Below are positions 12,620-24,243 of a DNA stretch of 64,000 nt, piece by piece (the first letter of the stretch is position 1; each line of letters begins with the position of its first letter). Location of the stretch: NCBI RefSeq assembly GCF_018873765.1, contig NC_057924.1, forward strand, positions 14,719,001 to 14,783,000. Direction: 5' to 3'. This stretch comes from Telopea speciosissima. Its lineage: Eukaryota > Streptophyta > Magnoliopsida > Proteales > Proteaceae. Below the pieces are notes generated by a model. It made no database searches. It was not told where the DNA came from and saw only the letters and a list, made by a program, of their open reading frames with translations. The translations under genes were made by a program, and so were the position numbers.

Positions 12620-12850
12620 GTATCGGTTTCTCGTATCGTCCATATCGAATGATACGTAACGGTTTTGACAATAGCCGACCTTGATACTGTATCGATATCG
12701 TGTCAGTGACATGGTACGGACAAAGGGTAAAACAATTAAAATTTATTTTTTTAAAAGGAAAATTAGGGGCAATTTTATCCGAAATGGCTGATCCTTGCCA
12801 ATATCGTATCGGTATCGTATCGATTTTGCAAGTGAACGAAAACATGCACT
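12620..12850. repeat. degenerate inverted repeat rich in TATCG
   Basis: Both ends carry clusters such as 'cgtatcgtccatatcg' and 'atcgtatcggtatcgtatcg', while the centre is AT-rich with a T run. Similar TATCGG-rich sequence is seen at 5985-6010 and 7670-7800. This resembles a decayed non-autonomous DNA transposon, but ends and target duplication could not be fixed. The minus-strand frame across it has no family resemblance. Confidence 0.35.
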
Positions 12851-12906
12851 AAAATCGTGGTACTATCACTCGAGGTAATTGATTTTGAATGACATTAACC
12901 TTAAGG

Positions 12907-13057
12907 GCAAGAGATCTCTACTTGGTCACAAGGTCTCTACACAAGCGTCTGGGCCAATAGATGAGCACATCTGGGTATCTACCTAGGGGCAGAGACGTCA
13001 TCTCACGTTGCCCTGGGGAGGCGTAGGAAACACCACCAAGTAGAGATATTTTTCTCT
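12907..13057. mobile_element. possible MITE with short terminal inverted repeats
   Basis: 'gagatctctacttggt' at the left end is mirrored by 'accaagtagagatattt' at the right end, about 150 bases apart. The arms are short and the interior is not self-complementary, so this is a weak call. Confidence 0.35.
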
Positions 13058-13343
13058 AACCATAATTTCTTGAAGATTCCCACCATAGTTTTTAAAACCA
13101 GACCGGATGAACCGGATAGGATGAGAATCCACCCCTCTTCAATTCGATCTAGGCATAGAATCGCCCTACACAAAAATCAAAATCAAACGGGGGAGTTTTT
13201 CTAAAAACCGTCTGGTTTCTTAAAACCACTTGGTTTGGTTTGATTGCTTCGTACATCGGCGATTAAATGTATAACTACATCTATGGAAAATTTAATCTCA
13301 CACCTCTAAATTAAATTGTAAAATATCTACTAGGCCCTTACCA

Positions 13344-13367
13344 ATATATATATATATATATATATAT
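13344..13367. repeat. (AT)n microsatellite
   Basis: About twelve AT units followed by a T-run. A simple repeat. Confidence 0.9.
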
Positions 13368-13603
13368 CTTTTTTTTTTTTTTTGGGTAGAATATATATAT
13401 CTATCTACTAGGCTAGCAATGCTATTGCAATAGAATTGCTTAGCTTTTATTATTTATTTCTCTCCTTTTGTTGATTTTTCAAAATTGTAAATTAATTTTC
13501 TAAAAAACACGGTTTTAACTTGTCAAAACTGCTATTATGAACCTGATCCTATTTTAAAACTATGGTTCTCCTCAACCATAATTAAAACAAAAAAAAAAAG
13601 AAA

Positions 13604-13739
13604 GGGGAGAATGTTCTCTGTGTCGCAGTGCAGGCTGTGCTCAGGCACATGGGCAGCCTATGCAGGGGTAGGATGGTCATTGCACCCACCCCCATGTGCC
13701 TGGTGCAGCCTGCACTGCGGCATAGAGAACAGCACCCCC
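13604..13739. mobile_element. hairpin MITE-like element
   Basis: The left arm, 'ggggagaatgttctctgtg' then 'cgcagtgcaggctg' and 'caggcacatggg', is matched by the reverse complement of the right arm ending 'gcggcatagagaacagcacc' plus C's. Arms of ~50 bases flank a loop of ~30 bases. There is no coding capacity, and the target duplication is not clear. Confidence 0.65.
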
Positions 13740-14148
13740 AAAAACATATTTTAAAAGCCAACCCATAAAAGAACAAAAGAAGAGAGTTTTCCTACAGCTA
13801 TAGTGTAGGGTTCAGCCATTATCCTAGGATCCCAAAACATCCTCCCTACAGGAAGAAATCGATAATACCCTCCCTATGTTTAACAGGACTTTGGCTCTTG
13901 TGTTGCTTCTTATTATCTCTTGGCATTATTACGTTATTGAAAATGAAATAACAAAAAATATCAACTATCATTATTGATGTTGAAAAATTACAAAAAAACA
14001 TAGATAAGTTTCTCTATGATGGTTCCAAAGACATTTGGGAGCGAAATTTCTAGGCGGGTGAGTCTAGAGAGGGTTCTCTAGATGCATCTTGGTTCTGCGA
14101 CGTTTTAGGTTAGATGAGGCGGTAAATTTATAAACAAGTGGACCTTAC

Positions 14149-14589
14149 TAGGGGTGCAAGTTTGGCCTTGACGACCTGAGCCCACTGTGAACCCGATCAA
14201 GGCTTGGGTTGAGATACCTTAGCCCTGAGGGTGGGATAGGGCTGAGAATTTCCGGTCCTAGGTCAAGGCCAGGTCGGGTCAGGGTTGAGGCCTCAGGCTA
14301 AGCCCGGCTGGCCCAACCCGACCCTGCTTTCTTCTTCCTGTGTTTTTTGTGTTCTCCTTCCTCTTCTTTCTTCTTCTTCTTCTTCCTAACCTGGCCAATC
14401 CATGCATCTCCCTTCTCCCCATGGTCAGGGCCAATCAGGGTCAACCCGGCTCTACCCTGAGGGCGGGTTAGGGTTGAATTTTTTTGGCCCTGAGTCAGGG
14501 CCGGGTTGGGCCTAGGCCCAACTAAGGGAACTCAGGGTTGGGTTGGGGTTTTAAAAGGTCCGACCCATCCCAACAGTGTTGTAGCCCTA
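14149..14589. mobile_element. non-autonomous hAT-type element
   Basis: Starts TAGGGGTGCAA and ends (revcomp) TAGGGCTACAA, the terminal pattern of plant hAT MITEs. It is flanked by near-perfect 8-base duplications, GACCTTAC (14141-14148) and GACCTTAG (14590-14597). The interior is GC-rich, built of repeated 'gggt' and 'ggcc' blocks around a CTT-rich centre, and encodes nothing. Confidence 0.75.
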
Positions 14590-14599
14590 GACCTTAGGC

Positions 14600-17000
14600 T
14601 CCTCTACTCACATGTGAAGTTTCATCCCAATAGAAGTTTGCCAAGTGGCAAAATCAAGTATTGAAAGATGAAGGACTATGGAGAGGGTACATATAAAAAT
14701 TATTAGATGTGCGGCTGTTAAGTACAAGATGCATGGACGTCGTGAGAATATTTAATTGAATTTGAGTATGAAATTTATTACATGATCAATTTAGGCCATT
14801 TCCCTAAATATTCAATAGTTGGAATTGCCACGTGACAAAAATAAATGGTCCGTTTATAAAACCTCTCTGAGTGGCTTATCTAGAAATTTTTTTTTACAAA
14901 ATATTTACCCAAATTAAAAAATAAAAATCCTTCTAAGAAGAACAAGACCCAAATTCTTGGCAGAACATAGGAAGTTTTTTGACCTTCCTTTGAGGAATAA
15001 CTTTTCCTTAACCAATTAGGTCTTTTTGTATTTATTTAGTTTTTCCTAATGTTTTAGAGAACTTATGGACTAAACAGCCTTACCACATGTAGATTGTTCA
15101 AGACTATGTCAATCTTTTTTATCCTAAGTGTGAGAACAGTGAATTTTCATCCCCTTCTTTGGAAGGGAATCTTATCATCCTCTTAGAAGAGAAGAAAATA
15201 AGAAATTGCCACTTAGATTATGGTCTAGGATCCAAAAATAAAAAATGACTCCATTTGCGATTCCAATGGAGACCGATCAAAACAAGAGAATGGATTCAAG
15301 ATAGGCTATGGATCAAGGAAGATGTTAAGCATCTCGGTCCATCCAGTTAAACTATTCTTCCTATTTACTTGGTATAAATGTCCCAAAATAAAACTTAAAA
15401 TATCAAATATACACGCATTTGGCTAATATGTAGAATACCAAGCAGTCGTAAAGTTGCAATAAATAATTCAGAATTATTACAATGCATAAAATGCTCAAAA
15501 ATACATAAAATCCTTAAAAAAATGCCTTAATAATGATAAAAATAAAGTAAAATGGAAAATATTCTCAACATGCTTAATAACATAAAAAAAAATTAAATAT
15601 AAAATTTGTGTATAGTAAAATATGTTGAAAATACCGTTATTACTAAATAATGCCTAGAATTAGAAATAAATATAGAAAGTTCCTGTAAATTAGACAGTAG
15701 TGTTATGGATGCAAAACGTAAAAATAAAATAAAACCATGCACAAAAAAACACATTAAATAATAAAAACAAAATAAAGATTTATACCATACATAATTAAAA
15801 AACCATGCTTTGACTCGGACAAGTCACCCAAGTTGAGTTAAAAAAAAAAAAAAACAAAACAAAACATAAAACATGATCAGGAGAAGTCATGAAGACGGCT
15901 CGCCTAGGTTTAAGAAATGACCACACCAGGTCCGAATCTGTGAGTTTTTATTGATTCGGTGTTCTTGCTTGAGTCATGTGAAACTCACTGAAATTTTTTT
16001 TTTTATTTTTTATTGAGCCATATACTATTCATAGACCATAAGTTTGGTTTCAACCCTAGAATTTTTATCTGTTGTCTTCAACATTAGTCACTTTTTTTCT
16101 TTTCATGTGTTAACCAACCATAGCCTTAGTCCCTCTTCACTCGAAAAAGGGCAAGTCAAGTCGAAAACCCTCGCTTTCCAACTATGATAGAATTAAAGTA
16201 TTAAAAATAAACTACTCTTAAAGTAACATGCAAGAGAAGAAAATAAATCTAAAGACAAAGTCTCAATATGCAAGATAAAATGAAATAAAAATACATATAA
16301 AAATACAGTAAAAATGGACTAAGACCTTTATGGTGTATGCTGCTATTATTATTATTATTTTTTTGGTAGAAGTACATGCTGCTATTAGCTAGTCTCTTTC
16401 TCATAAACAATATAACCAAACTACACAAACAAATGAGTTGAATAAAAAGGATCGTTAAAGAGAATGCACCTAAGATGAAGAAGCATCAAAATATTGGGGT
16501 GGAGAGCACTCACAACTCAAGTGGGGGGCTATTCTCTCGTTGAACCCTAATATTGGATTTCAGTATTAGGGACTACTTGCACTCTCCCGAAAATTGCTCT
16601 TGAATTTGGGGGACAAGCCTATTTAGAGGCTTGGGAAACCTCTGCAGCCTCTCAATGACGTGGAGGATCAAATCTCACAAAAAAACCTGTTTGATTTTGG
16701 GTGAGAATAAGATTGTTTCTCATCAAGGGTTGAATTAGGGCTTAATTTTTAATTCAATGAAAATGAAGTTTAATTCGTGATTAAACATGATTTTTCAAAA
16801 TCAAAAACCTCCCTTGGGGTCTAAGGAATGTATTTGAACATTTTTAGACCCCTTGGAACTTATCCAAAGGCACGCCAAAAACATGAAGTTCGACATCGCG
16901 TGTGTGTTGATGAACATGATCTCGACAACGACATGGACCAATTAGGAGTCAAACAAAGGCTAGTGCACCTTGATGCGAGGTACAGAAAACATCGACTTAT
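14600..17000. other. AT-rich intergenic DNA, no gene seen
   Basis: A long A-rich stretch, densest in short 'aaaataa' words at 15360-15880, with no frame carrying a recognisable domain. The only structured part is the end, which runs into LTR-like starts at 17008 and 17138. It may be a decayed LTR-element interior, but I see no domain to prove it. Confidence 0.5.
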
Positions 17001-17007
17001 ACTGGTG

Positions 17008-17230
17008 TAGACAACCCATTTTGTCACCCTAGAGGCTGCTCATGAGTCATGACAATGGTGAATGCTTACTTTAGGACTAAGGGACAGTTATATATTTAGA
17101 TTTAGGAGATTCTCAATGACGCTGATCATCGTATAGGTATGTAGACATTAAATTTTGTCACCTCGAAAATAGTTCTGACAATGATGATAGGAGTCTCTTG
17201 AAAACTCATCGACAACCTCAGTTATGGAGC
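17008..17230 (+). repeat. relic LTR starts related to the Tat element
   Basis: Two near-repeats, TGTAGACAACCCATTTTGTC at 17008 and TGTAGACATTAAATTTTGTC at 17138, match the first bases of the Tat LTR at 24244 (TGTAGACACTGAATTTTGTC). Each is followed by a 'gacaatg' motif. They probably are remnants of older related LTRs. No second LTR or TSD could be paired with them. Confidence 0.45.
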
Positions 17231-17799
17231 CAAAAATTAGGTGTAGTTGGAAAACTTGTTCCACGTACTAGCCAATGGTTTGATTGGACACTGATTTGGG
17301 CACTATTGGTTAAGAAACTCTTTTAAGTGTAGAGCCCACAGAACCAAAAACGTATAACATATGTCAAAATCAATCTATTTTCATACAATTTTCAAATAAT
17401 AGATATGTATGATAAAATACACTTAATTCATGAATTTGAGATCTTCAAGGTAGTTTTACTAATTTTGTCCAATTAACCCTTCTTTGAGATATTTGTGATG
17501 GCAACAAGTCTGAGGATCAAACCATGATTCCCTGGGACAAGATATTTATCTTTAGGGTTTTGACGACAGGTTAGCATGGTGTCCCATGGGTGCCCATTTT
17601 AATTTTAGGGTTTTCCATGGTGCCATGGAACACGTGCATCTCTATTAGGATTTCTCCTTTCCTATGCATTCCATAAAATTAATTATCACAATAGGGACGA
17701 GAAACTCGTCTCTAGTCCATCACATGGCAAAGGGATCCATCCATACTCGAATGCGCGTGGAAAATAATTGATTCGAGTTTCTTTGCATCCCATAAATAT

Positions 17800-19080
17800 T
17801 AATAATCAATGAACAGGAAGGAATTAATAAAGAACGCTAACTGGTGAGCCTCAAGTGTTGCTCCTCCAATAGCAGTGGTTCTTCCTCCAATGAGCGCTCC
17901 AAGCAAGCGGTCCGAACCTCCAATGGTGCTACCAAGGTTCTACACTCCAATCCCGAGATGCCCTCAAACTCCTCGCACGGATCTAGGGTTTCACAAACCT
18001 AACTCTCAAACACAGTGAGAGAAGCAAGAAGAAGAAGGGAGATCACAAGAGGGAGAGAGAAATCAAAAGCGCAGAGAGAGAGTGTCGCTCCCAAAACGTG
18101 GAAGCTTCTCTTCTGCGTATTTTGGTCCCCTATTTATAATAATAGGGTTTAATTAAATCCTAGATAGATTTAATAGAGCCCTAGTGAGAGTTTGACTCTC
18201 TCTCTTAAGTCTGGCGATTCTGTTTAAACTCAAAGTCTTCTGGTGAAGAAGCAAAATCTAATAGGAAAGTATTAATTAGATTCTTTATTTAATTATTAAT
18301 GGATAATTACAATTAGCACCAAATCCATTAATTAAATAAAGAGCCAATTAAATTAGCAAATTCCAAATAACTCCTATATGATAACAATTTATCATATACA
18401 ATCCCCCACTAATCAACACCATCATTATGGAATCAGGGCATGTACACATGCTTGCCAAACCCCAATCCATAGTACATGTCCATATAAGAGCGTCTGTGCA
18501 TCCGATCGGTCCCGCAAAACTCGATAAAACACTTTATTTGAAATAACTATAAATAATGTATCATTTTATGTAAAATAAATTTTGCAAAACCATTTCCAAA
18601 ACGGTACTAGATCCAGATTACGATCCGACCATGCACGAGACAGTCTCTATCTTGGTGTTCCCCAATCGGGCGTGGTGACCGTGTTGGATAACTCCTTCAC
18701 TCACAAAGTGTTCACGCATTCCCGAACACCGGCTTTGACTCGCTTGAGTCTCGGTCATTGATGAACCAAAGAACGCGATCACACTTTGCGGATGGGGTTC
18801 CCTCAGTGCAGTGTGTCGGTGACACATGTCTATCCCTTCCTACATCCGGCGTAATACATGAGGGAATCGACAAAGTAGATTCTTCGCCAATGCACACATC
18901 AAACATCCGAGCACTCGCATTCGTACCCGACATCACATGTCAGGCATACCCAATGTGACGACCATATGATAAGGGTGCCACCAAACCCTAGTCGTGACTA
19001 CCATTTTAAGTATAGCTTACGGACACATAATGCTCAAAAAGTTTATATCGCATGTGACAATATTAAACTAAAATGTATAA
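17800..19080 (-). mobile_element. 3' part of an LTR retrotransposon, minus strand
   Basis: On the minus strand a purine-rich tract (TTAGTGGGGGAT) directly precedes TGTATATGATAAATTG at 18400, the usual PPT-LTR junction. Downstream within the LTR are TATAAATAGGGG (18127-18138) and a CT-rich leader-like region, consistent with U3-R-U5. Sequence from 18401 to about 19080 would be the internal 3' noncoding part. No coding domain survives and no second LTR is present, so the element is truncated. The LTR's far end (about 17.5-17.8 kb) is not fixed, and the superfamily is unproven. Confidence 0.5.
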
Positions 19081-19328
19081 ATGTTCAATACAAAGGTGAA
19101 CCGGGTTGAACTGGACCGAACCAGGTTTGATGGACACACACTTGTCCAACAATTTGGTCATTATAAAACTGTAGAAGGCGAATTCTTCCCCCTGCCTGAG
19201 AATATCCATATCAATATTGTCATGAACATCTCCACTGTGACAAGATGGGGTACGTATCTACAATTAGATAAGCATTTGTAGACTTCAAAGCCTACATTTC
19301 GGATGAGGTATGTCATAGGAGTCCAGCT

Positions 19329-19465
19329 CACATTCAAGTACGTGAGCGTATGAAAACGACTTCCAATCGTTCAGATGAAATCCATTTTATGAGACCCACA
19401 TAGATGGATTTCATCTGAACAGTTGGGAGTCTTTCTCGTACGCTCACATACGTGAACGTGAACCC
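19329..19465. mobile_element. hairpin MITE-like element
   Basis: The left arm with 'gtacgtgagcgta' and 'gttcagatgaaatccat' is repeated inverted by the right arm ('atggatttcatctgaac' and 'gtacgctcacatacgtgaa'). The arms are about 60 bases with a small loop, so an RNA from it would make one long hairpin. There is no coding capacity. Confidence 0.65.
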
Positions 19466-19591
19466 AACTCTTGTCATAATTGGTTCTAAACACCATACTT
19501 GCAGTTTTTTCTTTCCAAATAAATAAAAGATGCTCAGGACTTAAAAAGGGAAAAATATATATCATATCAGACTATCATACTATTATATAAA

Positions 19592-20946
19592 CGGTAAAGT
19601 ATCGATCGCCTCTTAATTTTCAATCGAAACTCAGATCACCCCTTGATTTTTGAAAAAGCTCAACTCATCCCCTGGTTTAGACCCCAAAATGACAAATTAG
19701 TCCTTAACGTTAGTTTTATGCTGTTAAGTGATGATGTCAGTCAATTAAATAAATTTAAATCCCTAAACTACCCTTGACCAATGTTGATTTACAATTTTAC
19801 CCTTGTAACTAAAAACCCCAAAATCAGTCATCTTCCTGATATGACCTGCAACCCATCGTCACTGGTCCTTGCATCTCTTCGCCCTCTTCTTGCAAGGCTT
19901 CTGAACACCAACAACATCTCGTTCTCATCCTCTCTCTCAACTCCTCATCTATGGCCTTTACGACGTTCATCTTCCATCATATTCCATATCAGACATCGCC
20001 GAAGGAACCCATCTGTGCAAGCCAAGATCAGAGAGATCTTCATGCCTGCTCTGAGCTTCACCATGACCGAAGGAAAGACCTTCCAAAGCGGTGGAATAAG
20101 CCTTAAGAAACCAACTGAATCTGATGGTCAGATTCAGATTAATTTCAGAAATCAAATCTGAAAAAAAAAAAACCCCAAAACAGGGTACCGCCATCATTAC
20201 TGCTACAAAGATAGAAGAATTCAGAGGAGGAGAAAAATGTATAATAAAAAACACGGAACAGAGAAGGGACGAAGAATGAGAAGAATAAAAAAAGAAAAAA
20301 AATGCAGCGGCAGTGGGAGATTTGCTTTGATTTCAAGGTGAATTTCGGTTTGCTTGCATTTTTCCGCTGATCTAAGAGCCGATCTCATCAAGTTTTACCG
20401 ATTACACCCAAAAAAAATTCTGTTTTCTCTGTGTTTTGTGTCTCTGTTTGTGAGAATTTAGGTCTGAGAAGACGATCAGCGGCGATACAAATCGATCAAT
20501 CGATCGGTCGGAGGTTAATGTTCGAACCAGTCTCTGATTTTAGGGTTCTTTAGGGTTCGATGAGAAGCGGAAAGAAAAATGAAAACCCTAGGAATTGTAG
20601 AGCTTGAGATATGCAAAGTTTACCCCAAAAAAGGTGAACATGAAGAAGAAAAATCATAGAAGGGTTAGGAGGGAAGGGGAGGACGAGTTCATCGCCGGGG
20701 ACTGCTCCACCATCACCGGAAGAGATTATTGTGAAAGAGGAGAGAGGTGAAAGGTGAAAATATAAAAAAAGAAAAAAAAAAGAAAATGAAAAGTCGAATA
20801 AAATTTAAGGTTAAATTTGTCATTTCAAACTTTAGACAGATTTTAGTTGACACCGTTATTATAGAGGGGGACGGATAAGTTTTAAAAAAAACTAACGGGT
20901 GATTTGAATTTCGTTTGAAAATCAGGGGATAATCTATAATATACCT
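19592..20946. mobile_element. Pack-MULE carrying a host gene fragment
   Basis: A 1355-base element with long diverged terminal inverted repeats. The left end has GGTAAAGTATCGATCGCC, 'attttcaatcgaaactcaga', 'tcacccc'. The right end (revcomp) has GGTATATTATAGATTATCC, 'attttcaaacgaaattcaaa', 'tcaccc'. It is flanked by a perfect 9-base duplication TTATATAAA at 19583-19591 and 20947-20955. Nine-base TSDs and long TIRs are typical of Mutator-like elements. No transposase is present. Instead the interior holds a fragment of a plastid PDH E2 gene (see next entry), and a GC-richer right half (20200-20730) whose minus strand looks like a CT-rich 5' leader of another, unidentified gene. Confidence 0.8.
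19841..20161 (+). pseudogene. captured 5' coding fragment of plastid pyruvate dehydrogenase E2
   Basis: From the ATG at 19841 the frame gives a serine- and arginine-rich, acid-poor N-terminus like a chloroplast transit peptide. Next, around residues 65-80, comes AKIREIFMPALS and TMTEGK, the start of the lipoyl domain of the plastid dihydrolipoyl acetyltransferase (LTA2-type E2). Family similarity stops right after TEGK (20077), and the frame ends 84 bases later at 20161. The lipoyl-lysine motif, the E1/E3-binding domain and the catalytic domain are all absent, so this cannot be a working E2. The sharp stop suggests capture of one exon, but I cannot verify the donor's exon boundary. It sits inside the Pack-MULE TIRs. 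Expression is unknown. Confidence 0.75.
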
Positions 20947-20959
20947 TTATATAAAAGCA

Positions 20960-22066
20960 TGAACTCGTGTTTCATAGCAAATCTTTTGTTTGACTACTTT
21001 ATCCTTTTTGTTTATTTAAATACCTTTCTTTTCTTATTATCTTTTTTCTCCTAGAAATCTCTCTTCTCTTCCCATATATCTATCTCTTTTTCTCTCTTTT
21101 CTCAACCACTTAATTAGTTAGAAATATGCCAACTTAGGGTAAAAAGAAAAAAGAAATCTCCTCTCATAGGAGATTATATTTCTCTCTCTCTCTCTCTCTC
21201 TCTAATATCTTATTATAAATAAGTAAGGAATGTTGTTAAGTCAGTTTTTTAGACTTTATCTCGTGGTTTTTTGAATGTTTTTATAATTTCATTCTCAATT
21301 TATGTTGGTATGGCTTCTTAACTCCCTTCCTCTATTTATCCTTCATGTCATTCTTTCTTATATTTTCAAAATCTTTGAGACCCTTATTCTTTATTATTAG
21401 CCTTTTTATTATTATTTCTTTTAACTCAAATACCTTCTTCTTCTTGGAATCCATGGAATCCCTATTATAACTCTCTCTCTCTTCGTCTTCCCATGTCACA
21501 CACTCAACTCTCCTTCACGTAGCCTCCATTCTCTCTCATAATTATATTGGATGAGTATATAACTCTCCCTCGTATCATGTTTATTAGGAACCTCGTATCC
21601 TATTTATTAGGCAACAAAATCTTCTCTCTTTCCCTTTCTCTCTCTCTCTCACGATTTCTCCCCTCCATTCTCTCATAATTATATGAGTATATACTACTAT
21701 ATGCCTGTATCTCTCCCTCATTTCATATTTAGTAGGAAACAAAATCTCCGCTCTCTCCCATCACTGGGTTCTCCCCCTTCTTATTCATGTTTACCTCCCT
21801 CTTATCTTATTTATTAGTAAACAAAATATCTTCTTTCCCATCTCACTCTCTTTCTTCTTCTTCTTATCCACACTTTATCGGACGAGTAGCAGGAATGTTC
21901 CTGCTACAAGGCTCGCAGTCAAGGAAATGAGATCTTAAAGGGTATTTTAGAAAATACTAAAACCTCTCTCTCTCTCTCATAATTCTAAATTGATGGAGTG
22001 CATAATTCCTTCCATTGGATAAAGACTCAGAATCATACGATTGGAATTCCTTCCACTACCTGAGTT
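20960..22066. other. CT-rich intergenic DNA, no gene seen
   Basis: Long pyrimidine-rich stretches with a (CT)n tract at 21180-21202 and repeated 'cctcgtatc..tttattagg' phrases at 21565-21800. A half copy of the MULE-type MITE (core 'agcaggaatgttcctgctac') lies at about 21884-21960. No coding domain. Confidence 0.6.
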
Positions 22067-22713
22067 TAGGGATGTAAACGGATATTCGAAAATCCGTATT
22101 CAATCCATGTTCGTATCCGTTTAGGAAAATCCGAATCCGTAAAAAACTAATCGGATACGAATATGATAATCCCCATATCCGACTGATTATTATCCGATTC
22201 GTTTAGCAATCCGACGGTAATAAAATATCTGAAATATATCTCTGTGTTCGTCTATTCTTTTAAATTACCTTATTGGATTTTGTTATCTTATTTTTGTAAA
22301 TTTATAAGTTAAGATAATGTAATTCTTTTTCTAAATTATCTATTGGTTTATATATATTGTTTTATGCAATGTGATACATGGAATCACATATATATTAAAA
22401 TAAATACAAGATAAAATCAAAAGTAAAAAATGTAAGAAAATCAAAGACTAGAAGAGGGTAATTGTTGAACTCTCAAGTCTCAACCTTAACCATCATCATG
22501 AAAACGGTAAAAATGTCTACGGATAGTTGAAAATTCGTATTCGATCCGTGTTCATATCCATGTAGAAGAATCTGTATTAAAAAAATCACCATCTGAAAAC
22601 TATCCGATTCCGTTTGAAAACCGTTAGGATATTATCCGAATCCGTCAAAATATAATCATATACAAATATGATAATGCCACTATCCGACCGAATTTGATCT
22701 GTTTACATCCCTA
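22067..22713. mobile_element. non-autonomous hAT element with 8-bp TSD
   Basis: Begins TAGGGATGTAAACGGAT and ends (revcomp) TAGGGATGTAAACAGAT. It is flanked by a perfect 8-base duplication CCTGAGTT at 22059-22066 and 22714-22721. Subterminal regions repeat 'atccg' and 'cggata' words in both orientations, the usual hAT transposase-binding arrangement. It has 647 bases and no coding capacity. The high similarity of ends and TSD suggests a fairly recent insertion. Confidence 0.88.
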
Positions 22714-22721
22714 CCTGAGTT

Positions 22722-23620
22722 AGGTGAGATTTTTGAGCATCAACAAAGCCGCTCAAGGGCAGAAAAGTGGAAATGCTTGATGTTATTGTCAAACTTTTTT
22801 ATTCCTCAAATCTAATGCTAAATTTGTGTTTGTGTACAGAGGAAGTCCATCCAGGATTCGGTTCAGGATGGGAAGCTAGGCCCATAGTGAGCATCTCTAA
22901 GACATCATATTGTGCTAATATTTTTTGCATCTGGGTTGTTGAGTGATTTCGTTTATTTAATCTTTTGTTTTTCACCTCTACTTAATGTTCTTTTGATTTT
23001 GAAGGTGGAATCGAAACTCTAGCGATGACAGAAGCTTTGGGGGAATTCTGGTGAGAAACATTCGAATTTTTTTTATCCATCGCATTATGTTTCCTTCCAT
23101 TAATCCACAAGGTTTTGCTTCCCAAGAATAGTACGTAATTGACCTTTCTTGCTGAACTTGTTATCATTTTTTTTTTTTTTGAGTGAAATGATCCTGTAAT
23201 CATTAACGCTTGGTAGGTTTGGGAAAATTCATCTCGCACTAGTCTATGTATTCAGGTTCCTCTCTTTCCATCTTGCAAACTTGCACGTAAAATGTAGTTT
23301 TCCTTGAAATTATCTTTATACACGGTTTGTATGCTTTAGGACTATCATTTTTTCCTTTTCTAACATAACATAACATAACATGCATTCGTCATTGATCCCT
23401 ATTTTAGATGCTTTGTATCAGTAATCACATTGGAATAAAATCAGATCAATGCGGTCATTAATTGATCTCGATTCTAAATCATTTTCTTTTACAAAAAGTT
23501 GGATCGGACGGATTCTAAGGCCGATTTCAGATCCCATAGCCTACCCTTTTCTCAAGCATAAAATAAACTAGAATCGTTCGGATAGGACCGATTCAGGCTT
23601 ATTCAGATCTTTGATTCCGG
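22722..23620. other. intergenic, no gene seen
   Basis: Mixed noncoding sequence up to the poly(T) that marks the LINE 3' end. No frame has a recognisable domain. Confidence 0.55.
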
Positions 23621-24243
23621 TTTTTTTTTTTTTTTTCCGATGAAAAAAAGAAAAAACTATATTATCCAAAAAGGGTTGTATACAACTCTTTGATGTCATG
23701 ACTACTGTCCCTATACATGTGAAAAGTTAAGTTACTAAAGTTATCAGTTACCTTTGCAAAGTTAATGAAGAGAGGTAATATGTTCCAAGATAGAGGGGAG
23801 GGGAATTGAAAAGTTAGAAAGTTAAACAGTATTCTATTGCATAACCATATGTCCCTAATTTCAACTCCTAATTGTTTTGTGTTATGCCATCCTTCCCACA
23901 AAGCGACGAGCTCCGCTTCCATAGCATCCTGTGTAGCAATTCTACCTACATTGGTTAGGACACTTTGACCATCTATCAAAATATTATAAGTCCACCTTGC
24001 TAAATTAGGATCTGGTTCATAAATTCCTGCGACCAACAAACTAGATATATTGAAATTAAGTTATGACAAAGAAGAATAACTCAATTTTAAAGGGGTGGAA
24101 TTAGAGCTGGACAATTGCCGCTCAGGAGGGGTGATATCCATATCTGCTAACCATCGTGATACATTGTTGATGACCACTCGAGGGTCAGCCGGAGCATTAC
24201 ACATAAGAACTTTGTTTCTTACAAACCATATAAAATAACAAGT
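23621..24243 (-). mobile_element. LINE 3' fragment with poly(A) tail (part 1)
   Basis: Minus-strand frames here carry the RNase H-like C-terminal region of plant L1-type LINEs: WTYNILIDG, then DAMEAELVALWEGW and a downstream 'HMYRDSSHDIKEL' end. Upstream lies the linker segment FIWFVRNKVLMCN. A run of 16 T on the plus strand (23621-23636) is the poly(A) tail. The frame is broken and the element is 5'-truncated. At 24243 it is cut by the Tat element, and it resumes at 52705 after the duplicated CAAGT. Confidence 0.75.

Noticed and set aside
12366-12845. 159-aa minus-strand ORF
   Set aside because: It overlaps the TATCG-rich repeat, has no family resemblance and no neighbouring exon-like sequence.
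18618-18958. overlapping ORFs on both strands near 18.6-18.9 kb
   Set aside because: They lie in the noncoding remnant of an LTR element and share no domain.
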